A DNA stretch of 64,000 nucleotides from Rhyzopertha dominica (taxonomy: Eukaryota; Arthropoda; Insecta; Coleoptera; Bostrichidae), in assembly GCA_025024175.1 (NCBI GenBank), contig QCXZ01000003.1, forward strand, positions 13,303,621 to 13,367,620, read 5' to 3'. The position numbers and the translations under genes are program-made. Shown piece by piece: positions 11,450 to 22,279 of this stretch. The notes below the pieces were generated by a model, which was given only the letters and a program-made list of their open reading frames with translations, was not told the origin of the DNA and did not search any database. How positions within the stretch are numbered: the stretch's first letter is position 1; each line of letters starts with the position of its first letter.

Positions 11450-12160
11450 ATCTACATCTTTAACTCTTGTGTCTTGTACTATTACATTATCTTTAATAAT
11501 CTTCCTAATTGTTGTTAGTAGTTGAAAATAGAATTTTGTTAACTAGGCCCCTAGGATATTTATTTGGTAATAATAAATTTTGTAACCATAAAAGGTACTC
11601 CATTATCAACCTCTCTCACTATTGCAAATTTTATATGCTCATTGAAAAAATTTAAAGTAGTTTAAATTTGGTCTATGTACCTAGTCTGTTGGTATTACTA
11701 AAATAAGATCATCTACCTTTTTTTTTAATAAAAATAATATTAAAAGGTAATTTTGGTATGCACACATCAAGAAGAAAATCCATAACATATTGAGCTAAAA
11801 TGGGACTAAGGGTTGAACTCATAGCACAACTAAACTCTTGTTTGTGATAAGTGTTTTCATATGTAAAATAATTATTTTCTAAAACAAAAATTTATAACTG
11901 CCAAAAACCGCTACTTCCTTTAAATAAGTACTCATCTATCGTTGGACAAATATGAATTTGGCTTCTCTATTTTGTACTCCTGACGATAGATATACGTATA
12001 GATAATAATCCAGTAACATGTTTAAGACAAAAGCATTAACCTCTTCTATGTGTTTCAAAGTATTGATATTCAAATAAAGTGCAATCGCTAAAGCATCTTC
12101 CGAGCATAGCAATAAGGTTTAATTAAGTTTTTTTATAACTTGTTAACTCCGCTTTACCAG
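11450..12160 (-). pseudogene. PLE reverse transcriptase remnant
   Basis: Recognisable pieces on the minus strand, in order: NNYFTYENTYHKQEF; SSTLSPILAQYVMDFLL, the equivalent of the GSPLSPILA block; then VDDLILVIPTD, the catalytic motif C with both aspartates; then a segment equivalent to the PFLD block. These motifs match Penelope-type RTs rather than LINE or LTR RTs. Frame changes occur within the A/T-rich runs, so the gene is dead. Confidence 0.7.
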
Positions 12161-12882
12161 GTGTGTTAATTTTTGTAAAGCGCTTTGAGCTTTAAACTCA
12201 GGTTGGTTACCTCGTACTAAGAGATTCGCTACATAATTTCAAAGTGAAGTGCTACTGGTTAAATTATAGTTTCTGTGTAAAGTCTACGTGTTGTATAAAG
12301 CGAGTCACTTTCAGTTCGTGTTCGCCTCTCTCGGTTGTGGTCAGTGAGCGTTAATTGTGTAATGTGTCAATATCTGTTTATTACCGCAAGCTCTATAATG
12401 GCTCTAGGTCGACACAAATAATACGAGCGGTTCGTCTTTTCAGGGATTAAAATCAAATATAGCTATTAACTAGGCATAGAGCGCATGAACGCGATCTTGT
12501 TCGGTTTGGAATATCCGTAACATCGATGGCCAACTACGATTATTAAATGACCGTCACTGGCTATACGATTATGCGGTTTCATTATACATAGGTAAACTGA
12601 TTCGGTATGGGACGATTGCGCCGATATTACCTGAGTTGCTATAAGTTGGAGGGAGGATTGGGCCGATGCTACCCAACTGCCTGTTAATCTCTAGGCACAA
12701 TTAGGTGTTTTCACATTTTTTAGAAATCATGCCATGTGTATATTTGGAGCACCCTTGTTAGGTCCTAAAAATATCAAAATTTTTCTAGCACCAGTTTTCG
12801 AAAAGAAAACCGTTCTGAAGTTCAAATATAAAAATTGAACACACAAACGCAGTGTCCCGGGATGGAGACGGTGTGACGTAGA
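12161..12882. other. Gene-free stretch
   Basis: No supported ORF or repeat. The sequence near 12630-12700 is less AT-rich (GGAGGGAGGATTGGGCCG) but unassigned. Confidence 0.4.
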
Positions 12883-12999
12883 ACCCGATGTAAACAAAGA
12901 ATATAGATTATGTTACCTACGTGCCTTTGCTTGTGCTGAGTGAAACAAGTTGTTTTCTTCCTTTTAACGGACTCCTAACAACTGGGAGAATGTTTAAGC

Positions 13000-13192
13000 A
13001 TGTACAAACCAGAAGCTAACAGCAGATGGTGCATTTTGCCAAAGTGTCCAAATTTTAAATACATCCGTCAATAGCCTCAACAAAACATTCGTAAGTGTAC
13101 CCGGAGACTACGAACGCAAACGGAGATGCTTTAAAGCAGCCAGAAGGGGTATGACCAAGACAAAATCTACATTTTACTATTGTGAGACTTAA
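13000..13192 (+). pseudogene. THAP-like zinc finger ORF (copy A), frameshifted
   Basis: From ATG at 13000 the frame reads SRWCILPKCPNFKYI, then breaks. The next frame continues NKTFVSVPGDYERKRRCF and AARRGMTKTKSTFYYCET. The layout C-x4-C, then a basic W/F-rich middle, then YYC, matches a THAP (C2CH) DNA-binding domain, where the final C-x2-H should follow. The His is lost because a stop follows CET. THAP fingers are used by P-element and several other insect transposases to bind their own ends. Its homologue in copy B supports the reading. Confidence 0.55.
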
Positions 13193-13404
13193 GAGTAACT
13201 GCATAAATTTTTGCACGAACTTTGTGTTCCGGGCATATCTTGGACTGCGGTATACATATGGGCCCCTCTCGCTTCACCTGAAAATAACCTATAGCTGCAT
13301 CTCCGTGTTGCTCATGACTTGCATTAGAAAAAAGATGCATTTCGATCAAAATATCAATGATCCATAATGTATTAAATTGCAGATTAAGCTGCTTTATTAA
13401 TTAC

Positions 13405-13539
13405 TTATACTGCTGCTTTAGCGCCTTTGATTTCGGCAGCATTAAAACGTGGGTCGTTCTTGATAAATTCGGTGACTATAAACATATCTACAGTCGGAAA
13501 AATGTTCGAAGACGCTTTAACAAAGCATTCCGACGACAT
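13405..13539 (-). CDS. Short conserved ORF with RFNAAEIKG motif (copy A)
   Basis: Forty-four residues starting MSSECFVKASS and ending with FIKNDPRFNAAEIKGAKAAV. I do not recognise the family. Copy B (15795-15872) encodes a clear homologue, with EFVYSDERFNAAEMRN. Keeping this segment at protein level in two diverged copies suggests it was once coding, possibly the first exon of a larger transposon protein. An upstream in-frame extension to 13734 exists, but the MSSECF start is preferred because the upstream part is low-complexity. Confidence 0.45.
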   Translation of the reverse strand: MSSECFVKASSNIFPTVDMFIVTEFIKNDPRFNAAEIKGAKAAV

Positions 13540-13642
13540 ATTGTTGAATTTATAAAAAAAGCAAACGAAAACACTCTCAAACATAAGCAATAACGCAAAC
13601 GAAATACGGAAAATAGCAGACGCTCTCTTGTTTACATCGGGT

Positions 13643-13965
13643 GATACGTTGTTGCCACGTTGCGCACTGAGAAGTTGTAAACAATTTATTTTGGTTAAAA
13701 CAAATCTTGCAGCGTTATGGATACAGATACACACTTAATTAATTAAGTACTCTTTTTTAATGTATAAACGTTTGTATTTTATAACTAGTGAACACACCCA
13801 GTTGCGCCGCCACCTGGGCGTCTTATTAGCGTTATTTCTACCGAGTAGTAAAGGAAATAATTTGATTGTCAATACAAAAAGAATCGGCAATATCTTGCTC
13901 TTGTTAATTTTTCTAACGAAAGTATAATAATTTGAAAGAATAATGATAAATAAAACGGGTGTCTA
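13643..13965. other. Gene-free stretch
   Basis: AT-rich spacer between element A and the PLE palindrome. Nothing assignable. Confidence 0.4.
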
Positions 13966-14588
13966 CAATATAAAATAATATTTTCTCAGAAAGATCGCTG
14001 TAGTTGTAAAACACTGGCAAAAAATTATTGGTCTGACGTTTCGATCACACCTGTAATCTTTGTCAAAGACCAAGAACCTCAAATTTCGTATGATCCAAGT
14101 TCAAACAAAATTTTGAAAATAAATAAACAAATCACCAAGGAAGCGAGACGTCACAGAAACAACGTGCAAACCTGATAAAATATAACCTAACGACGAAAAA
14201 GGAACTACCTACTTACTAGATATACACGAACTACTTGATAAAAGATAACTACAAAATAGCCTTCAAAATAGCTATAGAAATTTGTAGGAATACTAATAAT
14301 TTTAATAGGGATTGTGAAAATTATGAGTTAGGTGACATTTGGAAGGCTATTTTATAGTTACCTTTTATCAAGTAGTTCGTGTATATCTAGTAAGTAGGTA
14401 GTTCCGTTTTCGTCGTTAGGTTAATATTTTATCAGATTGGCACGTTGTTTCTATGACGTCTCGCTTCCTTGGTGATTTGCTTAATAAAATTTCAAAATTT
14501 GGTTTGAACTTGGGTCAGACGAATTTTGAGGTTCTTCGTCTTTGACAATCGCTACAGCGATCTTTCCGAGAAAATATTATCTTATATT
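13966..14588. repeat. Palindromic Penelope-like relic (long inverted repeat)
   Basis: The left arm 13966-14268 matches the reverse complement of 14340-14588 at high identity over about 250 bp, around a spacer of about 70 bp. The left arm carries an extra ~55 bp (about 14008-14062) holding the GAAACGTC motif of PLE ends (minus strand). The right arm lacks it. The arm sequences resemble PLE termini, so this is an inverted pair of PLE ends. Confidence 0.75.
14027..14078 (-). ncRNA. Degenerate PLE hammerhead-like motif
   Basis: The minus strand has a strong stem I (TTGGTCT paired with AGACCAA) and GAAACGTC, both typical of PLE hammerheads. The CUGANGA core, however, is changed to TTGACAA-like sequence. 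It is likely an ancient, inactive ribozyme. Confidence 0.45.
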
Positions 14589-14829
14589 ATGGACGCTGAA
14601 AGCATTCACCCTCGTATAAGTATGTACAATAATTTACTGTAGTGAAATGACGCTGACTTTACAAAGTCGAATCAATTAATTTGACAGTTTGTATACTTTA
14701 TTAATATTTCCTGCAAAAACATTAAGCGCTGACTATATTTTTTATTTGACACTATTTTTGGTAAACTGATGCTGCTTAATTTAACGTAAACATGTGTCTG
14801 ATTTTGCTTCGAAATATGGATAAATTGTA

Positions 14830-15530
14830 AAATGTTAAGGTGGGGACGATAAAAACTTATATTGAATTGGGAGTGAATGGCATCGCAACAATTTTTCGTT
14901 CGCATCTTCATCTATATAATTTTCGGTAAGGTAATCCAAGAATGCGGTGAGCCGAATATTATTGATATTATCAGACAAAAAATCAAAGGCAAAGCAGTCA
15001 CCTACATTTGCAGGTTCCAAAAATGTCCATTGTAACAACTGACCTACTTTAGAGTTTGGGTTTTGTATTCGGAAATTAAACCTAACTTTTGAATNTTTCG
15101 AATCCTTGATTGCGATAAATGAANCCNACCGCCAACTATTGACACCATAGGCCACACCATCTATTNATTCCTCAAGATNTATTACTATTGTATCTGGTTC
15201 AAAAATAAACATTTTTCTTTTAAANTTCGAAATGTTTTTAAGTATGTTTGCATTTGTTTTGTAATGACAGCATGTAAATTAAACANTTATAAAAACATAT
15301 TTTGGCGCGTAATCAAATGTGGTGTCAATATACATTNTGGAGCAAGAACTCATAAACACTAAATTGGTTGCACACGAAAATATCACAATATTACTTCTGT
15401 AACAATTTGCTAATAAAAATTGCTCGTTTTTACATCTTTGAACATTCATGGTTTTAATTGTTTGTTGCGTGTTAGGTGGTAGCTTTGGAAAAAAAGATAT
15501 ACGTTTACTTATAAACATTGTAAACGTCTT
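14830..15530 (-). pseudogene. MULE-type transposase remnant
   Basis: Two minus-strand ORFs, 15518-15279 and 15212-14835, carry consecutive parts of a Mutator-like (MULE) transposase. The first has FLLANCYRSNIVIFS, then SSCSxMYIDTTFDYAPK; the D in the MYIDTTFDYAP block is the position of the first catalytic aspartate. The second starts with FEPDTIVIxLEE, the second-aspartate region of the family, then VGQLLQWTF, a VGDCFAFDFLSD segment and LTAFLDYLTENYIDEDA. These match by memory the C-terminal half of insect MULE proteins. Several N bases and a frame break lie between the two. The N-terminal DNA-binding domain is not seen in place. Confidence 0.65.
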
Positions 15531-15794
15531 TTGTTTAATAATATAAAATATAAAAAAATATTAAAAATGTGAATATTTAAAGGGACCACCAAAACGCGAA
15601 CATATTGGCCGTGACGTCAGGTGTCTTGTAAATGGCCGCTTGTTTACATCTGGGGTTAGCGCGTCACGCGTTAGCCTCAGCCCGTCAATTTATTAGTTTG
15701 TTGTTTGCGTTCATTTTGTGACAAGCGAATTAAAATATGCCAAGAAAAAGCGAAATACTTATGAGTTATGACTTCTGAAGGCATCTTCATTGTT

Positions 15795-15872
15795 ATGGAA
15801 TTTGTGTACAGCGACGAGCGGTTCAACGCGGCGGAGATGAGGAACGTAAAAGCAACAAATCAATCAAATTAA
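15795..15872 (+). pseudogene. Short conserved ORF with RFNAAEMRN motif (copy B)
   Basis: Twenty-five residues, MEFVYSDERFNAAEMRNVK and a short tail. The same frame is open further upstream through GIFIV, which aligns with the MFIV of copy A. The homologous N-terminus of copy A is broken here by a stop and frameshift at about 15770. AAC/GTAAAA after the motif may be a splice donor, so the ORF may be an exon. Confidence 0.45.
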
Positions 15873-16120
15873 CTTAGCATTGATAATTTGATAACAGTGG
15901 GTTGTTGGAAACATACTATTTGTAAACATAAAAATGTAAGAATCAAAAATATACCCTAAACTTGACATTTATTTTAGAGGTCAGAGTAAATATAAATTGC
16001 CATTTATTTTCGGGGATCTTGCGGCTCGTTTCCGGTCTAGCTAACAGTCGAATATATATTTATTATAACATTCCCCTTTATCAACTTAAAAAGCATATAA
16101 TTTTTCATATCCTCTTCAAG

Positions 16121-16384
16121 CTATAACAAAATGGAAACTGAATGGTAAACACTTATAACCTTAAATAGTATAATAAAACAACAGTAAGAATCAAGATTAT
16201 CTTCACAAGAGAAAAACAAACTTTGCGATTTCGGCATATCACGTCTGGAGTTCTTAAACAACTTTTTCATACGTTGATAATCTCGAGGAACGGTTACAAA
16301 ATTTTTGTTAGCTGTACTGACTGAAGTACTTTTATAAACATGTACAAAACAACACTTGTTTTGTTTTCCATACATAATACACAA
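16121..16384 (-). pseudogene. THAP-like zinc finger ORF (copy B)
   Basis: The 87-codon minus-strand ORF carries KCCFVHVYKSTSVS, then NKNFVTVPRDYQRMKKLF, then SRRDMPKSQSLFFSCEDNLD. It aligns along its length with the copy A finger. Compared with a working THAP domain, the second Cys of the first pair (Y instead) and the final His (N instead) are missing, so the zinc site is lost. The rest of the ORF is low-complexity and hydrophobic. Confidence 0.55.
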
Positions 16385-16529
16385 ATCACTTTTTGGTGCA
16401 ACCTCTTACACCGTCCTTTCAATAAACACGGCATAAAAGCTTCTCCAATACACGAATGATACTACACCATTAAATAGCACGCTCCTCGGTAATGTTTACA
16501 TGTTTACAAGCGTTTTGGCGGTGACTTCT

Positions 16530-18245
16530 AAGATTCGAATTTCAGACTTGAAATTCTCTACCTACAAATATTTTTTTGTTTTTTTTTAACATGGCGTACG
16601 ATATATATGCACTTCAAGATTAATTTTACGTAATTTTCAAAAAAATGATAATACCCAATTGTAGTTAGTATAGGTAAATACACTATTATGTACGATCAGT
16701 CGGCATTTCAAAATTAGCTAATTTGGTAAAATAATCTATGCTAAATGTGAAGTTTTTTAATGTATTACAAAACTGTTTTTGTTGCTTCCTACAGAAAGGG
16801 TATTGTAGTAAAAAATACAACTGATAGCTTTGTGACCGTAAGATTCTCGGGAAATGTCCCTGAGAGATTGTGATTTTCGATGTTATTCAGGATGATTTAC
16901 AATCCATGGGACATACGGTGATTTGTACGCTAAAGTTTGATAAAACTTTAAAAACACCTGCCATATGTGTTAGATACCAAGACATATGAGACCAGCTAGT
17001 TTTCCTTCTAACAAATTCAAGTATTTTTCAAACATTGCATGATTGACAAGGGATAACCTCTGTACACCAACCGTAGACCACAATAATTAAATGTTCTTAG
17101 TCTTAATGCGGGAGAACATTTTAATTGGCTAGAGCAAATAATAAGGCGAATTGTAAATACACCAAAAAGTTTTTGCACGGTCCCTCAGTGGCATGATAAG
17201 ACTTTTACACTTGCATTCATTCATGCGATGTGTTCCCAGTTGCTGGAAACAAAATAAAAAGACAACAGATTAGCAGGGTTGTTCGCTAATTGCTGAAATT
17301 CTTCGTTTACTACATACAAGTACAAAGTATCTTCTGGTACAACGGTATCAGCAAACAAAATAATGATAATTGCAACATATGACATTAAATCCATCCTTTA
17401 CATCGTTAATACTTTGTGACTGAACTGTTAAGTTTTTTTTAGAAAAATGATGAAATATTGTAATGCTAATTTATATGCAACAATAACAGATGCATACCTA
17501 GTCCTAAAATCAGACTAATACTGCTGAACAAGTTATGGCTCTTTTGTTACTGTTCTACATGAAACATTATTTTTGTAAAAATCATATTGATTACTATGTC
17601 ACCTTCCTTGAATTATATTTAAATGTCTGAAATCCAGTGAACATGCAACGCAAAATATCGAAAACGAAATAAACTGTCGCTTCAACAACTAAAAACTTAT
17701 TTACTACAGTAAACGTTTGAAATATAAAAGTCTACACAAGATATTATACGACTTCGGGCCAGTGCCAAATCAGCGGCTGACACGCTTACTCAAAAATTTA
17801 GTATTCTAGGTATGGATTTCAAAGTTTTTTTTTTTGTAATTTGCGTGTAGAGAATATTGTTTGACAGAAGCAAGTCAATGATTGCATTTAACGAAGACTA
17901 ACCAAGGAAGATGTAATTCATGTAGAATTACCTTTCTAGTTACAATTAACGTAGCAAATAATTTAAAAAAATAAAAAACAGGAAAAGTGTGATAAATGAC
18001 AAGGTTGTATTCTTGTCATTACTTACTTGTTTCTGTTTTAATAGGCTAATTTACGAAAATAACCCGTTCTGAATCTCGCCTGGCTTCATACCATACAATG
18101 CTAGTGTTGAAAAATTACTTTTTTTACTTTACTTTCTTTTACAGGTGATATATTTTTCTCAATCGTAAAATCATTAACCTATTACTAAATCGTCTATCTG
18201 TTTCTATAATCTTGATGAATATATATAATCATATAAATGAGCATA
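16530..18245. other. Mostly unassigned; possible Gag-like fragment near 16870-17000
   Basis: One plus-strand frame at about 16873-16990 reads VIQDDLQSMGHTVICTLKF and TPAICVRY. It is weakly like the Pre-C2HC segment of Jockey-type Gag proteins. Flanking frames are closed. Nothing else in the stretch is assignable. Confidence 0.25.
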
Positions 18246-18249
18246 TGTG

Positions 18250-18625
18250 ATATACTAGCGATCCACCCCGGTTTTGCACGGACAGTAGAATATATTATGT
18301 CTACAACAAATACTTTTTTTAGAAGATAGAGTGGCTATATAGTAAGCTATCCTTAAAAGATAAATACATGCCGTCGCGGATATCTCAAAGATATTAGGCT
18401 GCGTTTTCAATGAAAGCTCCCAGGCGGATTGACTTTCCGACACTTCCAACAATTATCATTTTATTCCAAGCAATTTACACAAAACCTTGACGAATTATAT
18501 ACCTAAACCTTCTTCATGAATCACTCCATCTATTGGTGACAACCGCATGAAAATCCGTTCTGTAGTTTGAGTTTATCGCGAACAGACATACAGGACTTTG
18601 TTTTGTAAGATGTAGTGATTACTCT
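18250..18625 (+). repeat. Interspersed repeat with the CCCGGTTTTGCACGG and AAATCCGTTCTGTAG blocks
   Basis: The pattern is a CCCGG-TTTTGCACGG start, then a block ending ACTCCATCTATTGG, then CCGCATGAAAATCCGTTCTG, then ACAGACATACAGG and a TTTTGTAAGATGTAGTGATT end. I know this pattern from a very common interspersed repeat in insect genomes, often described as a short RTE-related or retroposon tail. The assignment rests on memory of the motif, not a search. No ORF. Confidence 0.5.
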
Positions 18626-19947
18626 TATATGTATTGTGCTGCGAACTGTAATATCCAGAACTAATGATATTTGATAATTATATTATATAGTTAAAATTCG
18701 ATACATGCGAATCCCGATTTTAAAAAGTTTTATTTAGCTAATTACAATATTTGGTACTTTAATTCGATATTTAAAAATTATATAAAAATACATAAAATAC
18801 AATAAACGAGCGTATCAGTTGCAAGGTGCGATATCAAAGAGAACTGAATAACGATCCAGGGCAGGCAGGAGCCTCCCGCTGCATTTTATCAAAATGCGGA
18901 GTTTGCTGTATTTCGTTTATAACTATATGTATTCTACCTACTTTATTGGTAGTTTGTTGTGATTATATGCGTTTTTTGTATACTTACGTTTTCTTTGTTT
19001 CATTGTGTATGAGAGAATTAGTATTTTATTGAACGAACAATATTTTTTAGCAAAAAAAAATAGATAGGGTTCTCCTGTTTTTGCTTTCAAGAATTCAATT
19101 ATTTATTATCGCATTTTTCATTAGATCTGAACTTATATATCGAATAACGAGAAAAGAGCTTCCTAGTCTGAACATATCAGTGGTCATTTACCTACTCTAC
19201 ATATTCGGGCATGGGAAATAAAAATCAGACAATCCATTTTAAAGTTAAAGTTATGGATGCGCCCTCCCCATCCTAGATAACTCGTGTAACTTTTGGAAGC
19301 GTGAAGTAGAAGATTTGGATAAAATCCTCCAACGAGACAGTCAATCGACCACTCAACCATAACAGATGAGATTTTTTTCAGCGTTTTATCCGAACCTTCT
19401 AGCTTAACGCGTTCAAGAGATAGAAGTTAGAAGAATATGAGATTTAATACGCGCAGAAATGTTTTCAGACTAGAAACACCCATAACCTTGGAGGAGGTTA
19501 TATTTATATTTTCTAAACCCGAACATATAGAAAATAAAAGTGGCTTCCAAGTGAAGTATCACATGGTCCCAATTGCTTCTTAAAATTTTTGAATTGCTAT
19601 CAGAGAATATTAACCCGACCTGACCTGACCTAACCTGTTTAACAGGTTAATGATCTCTATTGTTATATATTGGCTTTACAGATATATGTGTTTACTCGTA
19701 TTATTATTTTATTTTATTAATATTCCACTTTAATAAATGCATCACAAGTTTGTTAAGAAGCTATAGTTATGTACATCAGTGAATTTATCCTGAGCGAATT
19801 ATATATTTATATTTCGTGGATTATTTGAAAAACAAAAACAAAATGAGCTGTACTGAAACTATGTGGACAAACAGTTATCGCTTATTATTTATTAATTCTG
19901 ATTATATATTATCTACAGAGTTCTTGTTATATCTTATTAATCGTCGT
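18626..19947. other. Gene-free stretch with possible LINE scrap
   Basis: At about 19480-19570 the plus strand reads LETPITLEEVIFIF, reminiscent of the ITxxEVxxxI block that precedes LINE reverse transcriptases. The evidence is too short to annotate as a pseudogene. A (TGACC)n-like run of three units is at 19618-19632. Confidence 0.3.
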
Positions 19948-19975
19948 AGCGTTGTCTGAGTATTCAGACAACGCT
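19948..19975. other. Perfect 12-bp hairpin
   Basis: AGCGTTGTCTGA, a 4-base loop GTAT, then TCAGACAACGCT. A perfect GC-containing stem in AT-rich surroundings. Helitron 3' ends carry such hairpins, but the expected CTRR terminus directly after it is not present. Confidence 0.6.
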
Positions 19976-22270
19976 TGTAGTTAGTCTTCATATTTTATAC
20001 ATTGTATTGTTCATATGCCTAGTTGATTTTATGATTTATCGCTCACTCGACATCTGGAAACCGGGCAAGTTCAAGGTTCTTTCATAAGAAAGGTTGTCAT
20101 TAGGGAGTATTCATTAAGCACGCATTCGAAGCGAGTTGCAATGTAGGTTCGTCGTAATAAAGTCCCTTTGGTGTGAGACGTGATCGTTTTTTAAACCGTT
20201 AAACGTCTCCGCGAAGTTTTCTCGGAAACAGGGCTAATTCCCCTCTAGAATTAGGTGAGTGTGGTGTAATTTTCTTGAATTCAGTTGGAAATTTCCATAC
20301 TTTAATCTTAGTTTATTGAGATATCCAGAAAACTTGGAAAACACACAGTTAAAGTATGTAGCTATACTAGTTTATAACATTGTATTCACTGGTTAACTTC
20401 ATAAAACAATTTGTAATTTGTCTAATTATTTTATTCAGTTTTAAAAATTCTTTTGTTGAACTCATAATTTCATTTGTCACTTGAGCAATACATAAAACTT
20501 GAATCTCTAAAAAAAAGCAGGAAAAGAATTGTCGTCTGTATCTGGAACAGTAAACATATGCTTTTTAAAAACACAACTCAAAAATTAGATTCTTTAGGCA
20601 GAATGCAAAGCTCTAAATCCCAAAATGTTACTCATTTTTTTTATTCACGTTTTTGTATGATAAAAATCTGGCATCTGCCCATAGACCACTACTACTGAGA
20701 ACTGTACTGTACTCTGCTGCGAGATACGAGACATGCGCAACTAGCTGAATACATTAATGATGATACATTAACAAAAAGTTTCTTAGTTTCTAAACTGTAT
20801 TTTGTTCAATTTGGAGAACGATATTGTGTTAATACGCATTAACACGATCCGTTTAAACAAAAAAGTTTATCTAAAGCTTCAAAACTTATTTTAAAATGTG
20901 CAGACTAAATTTGAAGTAATAACTACTTTAACGTTATTGCAACTTACATATGCAACATAAAACAACAGCTACCTGAACACGTTTTTGTGTGTTTATTTGT
21001 TAATTTAACACTAATCATTGTTAAAAAATCTTTACAAAATTTTATTTTGCCAATAGTTCTACAACTTGCCAACCTGGTATCTAAACCAGTTCAATTGACA
21101 AAAGTTTGTGTGACAACAGAAAATTTTTATCTGCGTAGAGCAACACAGTAGCTAGTTTCACTTAATAGGGATGATAATAATAATCAATTCGAATATCACT
21201 ACACGAAAGAAATCAAGGTACAAGTTATTATTTCATACACAAACAGTTATCTATGTATTTCAAAACAACAAGTAAAACCAGGGCGTTGCTTTTGGCAACA
21301 AACGAAAGAAAGTACGAATGTAAAAGAATCTTAAAAAAATAGATCAACATTAACGAACGCCAATCTATCCTGTTCAAAATCAACATTACTGACGGCTGTG
21401 TTGCGAACAGATCAAAGTGTGTACTATTTATTCACGTCGACCTAATATAAAACAAATATCGAATAGTTCAACAAAAATAAATTACAAACGAATGGACGTC
21501 AGTCGTTCCATAAACGCGACGAAGTGAACTGTGGAAGTGGCCGTAAGAAACATTCCATTTAATTTCGGATCGCTATTTACGACTTATTGATCCTGTGGGT
21601 TTATTTTGCATTAAGTTTATTTGGCGTACAAATAGCATTAGCGGGCATAAAGCACACCGCGCGGTTTAGTGCCTACAGCACTAAAAGTTAATCCAGGTTA
21701 GATTTATGCATCATGAAATTTCTGTTTTTATTTGCCATAAAAAAAACATGTTGGGCACGAAATTTACCAGCACTATGCAGGTCACGTGAAATTCAACAGA
21801 TGCTATTATTATTTAAGGTTCTTATTGTCCTAGAAACCTTTGCGGTATGATTGAATTTTTGTAATACCCAAACTGTGACACAAACTCTCTAAACAAGCAT
21901 GAAAGCCTTTTCGGGAAAAGAGACTTTAGCACATTTTTCTTGTATGTTCGAGATGTATTTAATTTGATTTTNAGCATAGAAGATTTATTTTTTATAAAAA
22001 TATAACACAAGTGTATGTTGATCATCGTTAGGCCAAGATCTATCCAACGAGCTACGTCGAGTAACACAGTAAAACAGTATCGCCTTTCCTTCATAAATGA
22101 AGTGGAAAATGCGCTAAAAAAATTATAAATGCGCTTTCTGACAGTTTTTTGGTCTAGTTAAAATGAATAAACACATCACAAAAATGTTAGGAAAATTGGG
22201 ACCTCGTTATCGTTGGAAACAATTGCCATTATTTTGAATGCAACTGTTTTAAATAGATTGATACCGCAAC
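19976..22270. other. Gene-free stretch
   Basis: No ORF, TIR pair or repeat that I can support. GC is locally higher at 20090-20230 and 21500-21700. Confidence 0.4.
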
Positions 22271-22279
22271 ATAATTCGA

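Larger units (their letters stand above)
10600..12160 (-). mobile_element. Penelope-like element (PLE), decayed
   Basis: Minus-strand translation in shifting frames gives a PLE-type reverse transcriptase, then a GIY-YIG-type endonuclease, then a 3' region ending with a hammerhead-like motif. That order is characteristic of Penelope-like elements. Many frameshifts and stops occur. The 5' limit is unclear; recognisable coding sequence begins at about 12150. Confidence 0.75.
12883..13642. mobile_element. THAP-associated inverted-repeat element, copy A
   Basis: The 15-mer ACCCGATGTAAACAA at 12883-12897 recurs inverted at 13628-13642. Between them two ORFs converge: a THAP-like domain on the plus strand and a short ORF with RFNAAEIKG on the minus strand. 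Copy B at 15584-16523 has the same pair of ORFs in mirror orientation, so this is a repeated unit and not chance. At about 760 bp it is far too short for an autonomous transposon; a deletion derivative is likely. True element ends may lie outside this repeat. Confidence 0.55.
15584..16523. mobile_element. THAP-associated element, copy B (inverted relative to A)
   Basis: Short imperfect terminal repeats of the form CACCRCCAAAACGC lie at 15584-15598 and 16511-16525 in inverted orientation. Just inside them, both ends carry CTTGTTTACAT-like or CTTGTAAACAT-like sequence. The RFNAAEM ORF is on the plus strand at the left end and the THAP-like ORF on the minus strand at the right end. This is the mirror of copy A. 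The coding segments have diverged, so the copies are old. Confidence 0.55.

Noticed and set aside
19480..19570. LINE reverse transcriptase start
   Set aside because: A single ITLEEV-like word without neighbouring RT motifs is not enough.
19948..19980. Helitron 3' end
   Set aside because: The hairpin is good, but the expected CTRR followed by T is not at the right distance and no TC start is identified.
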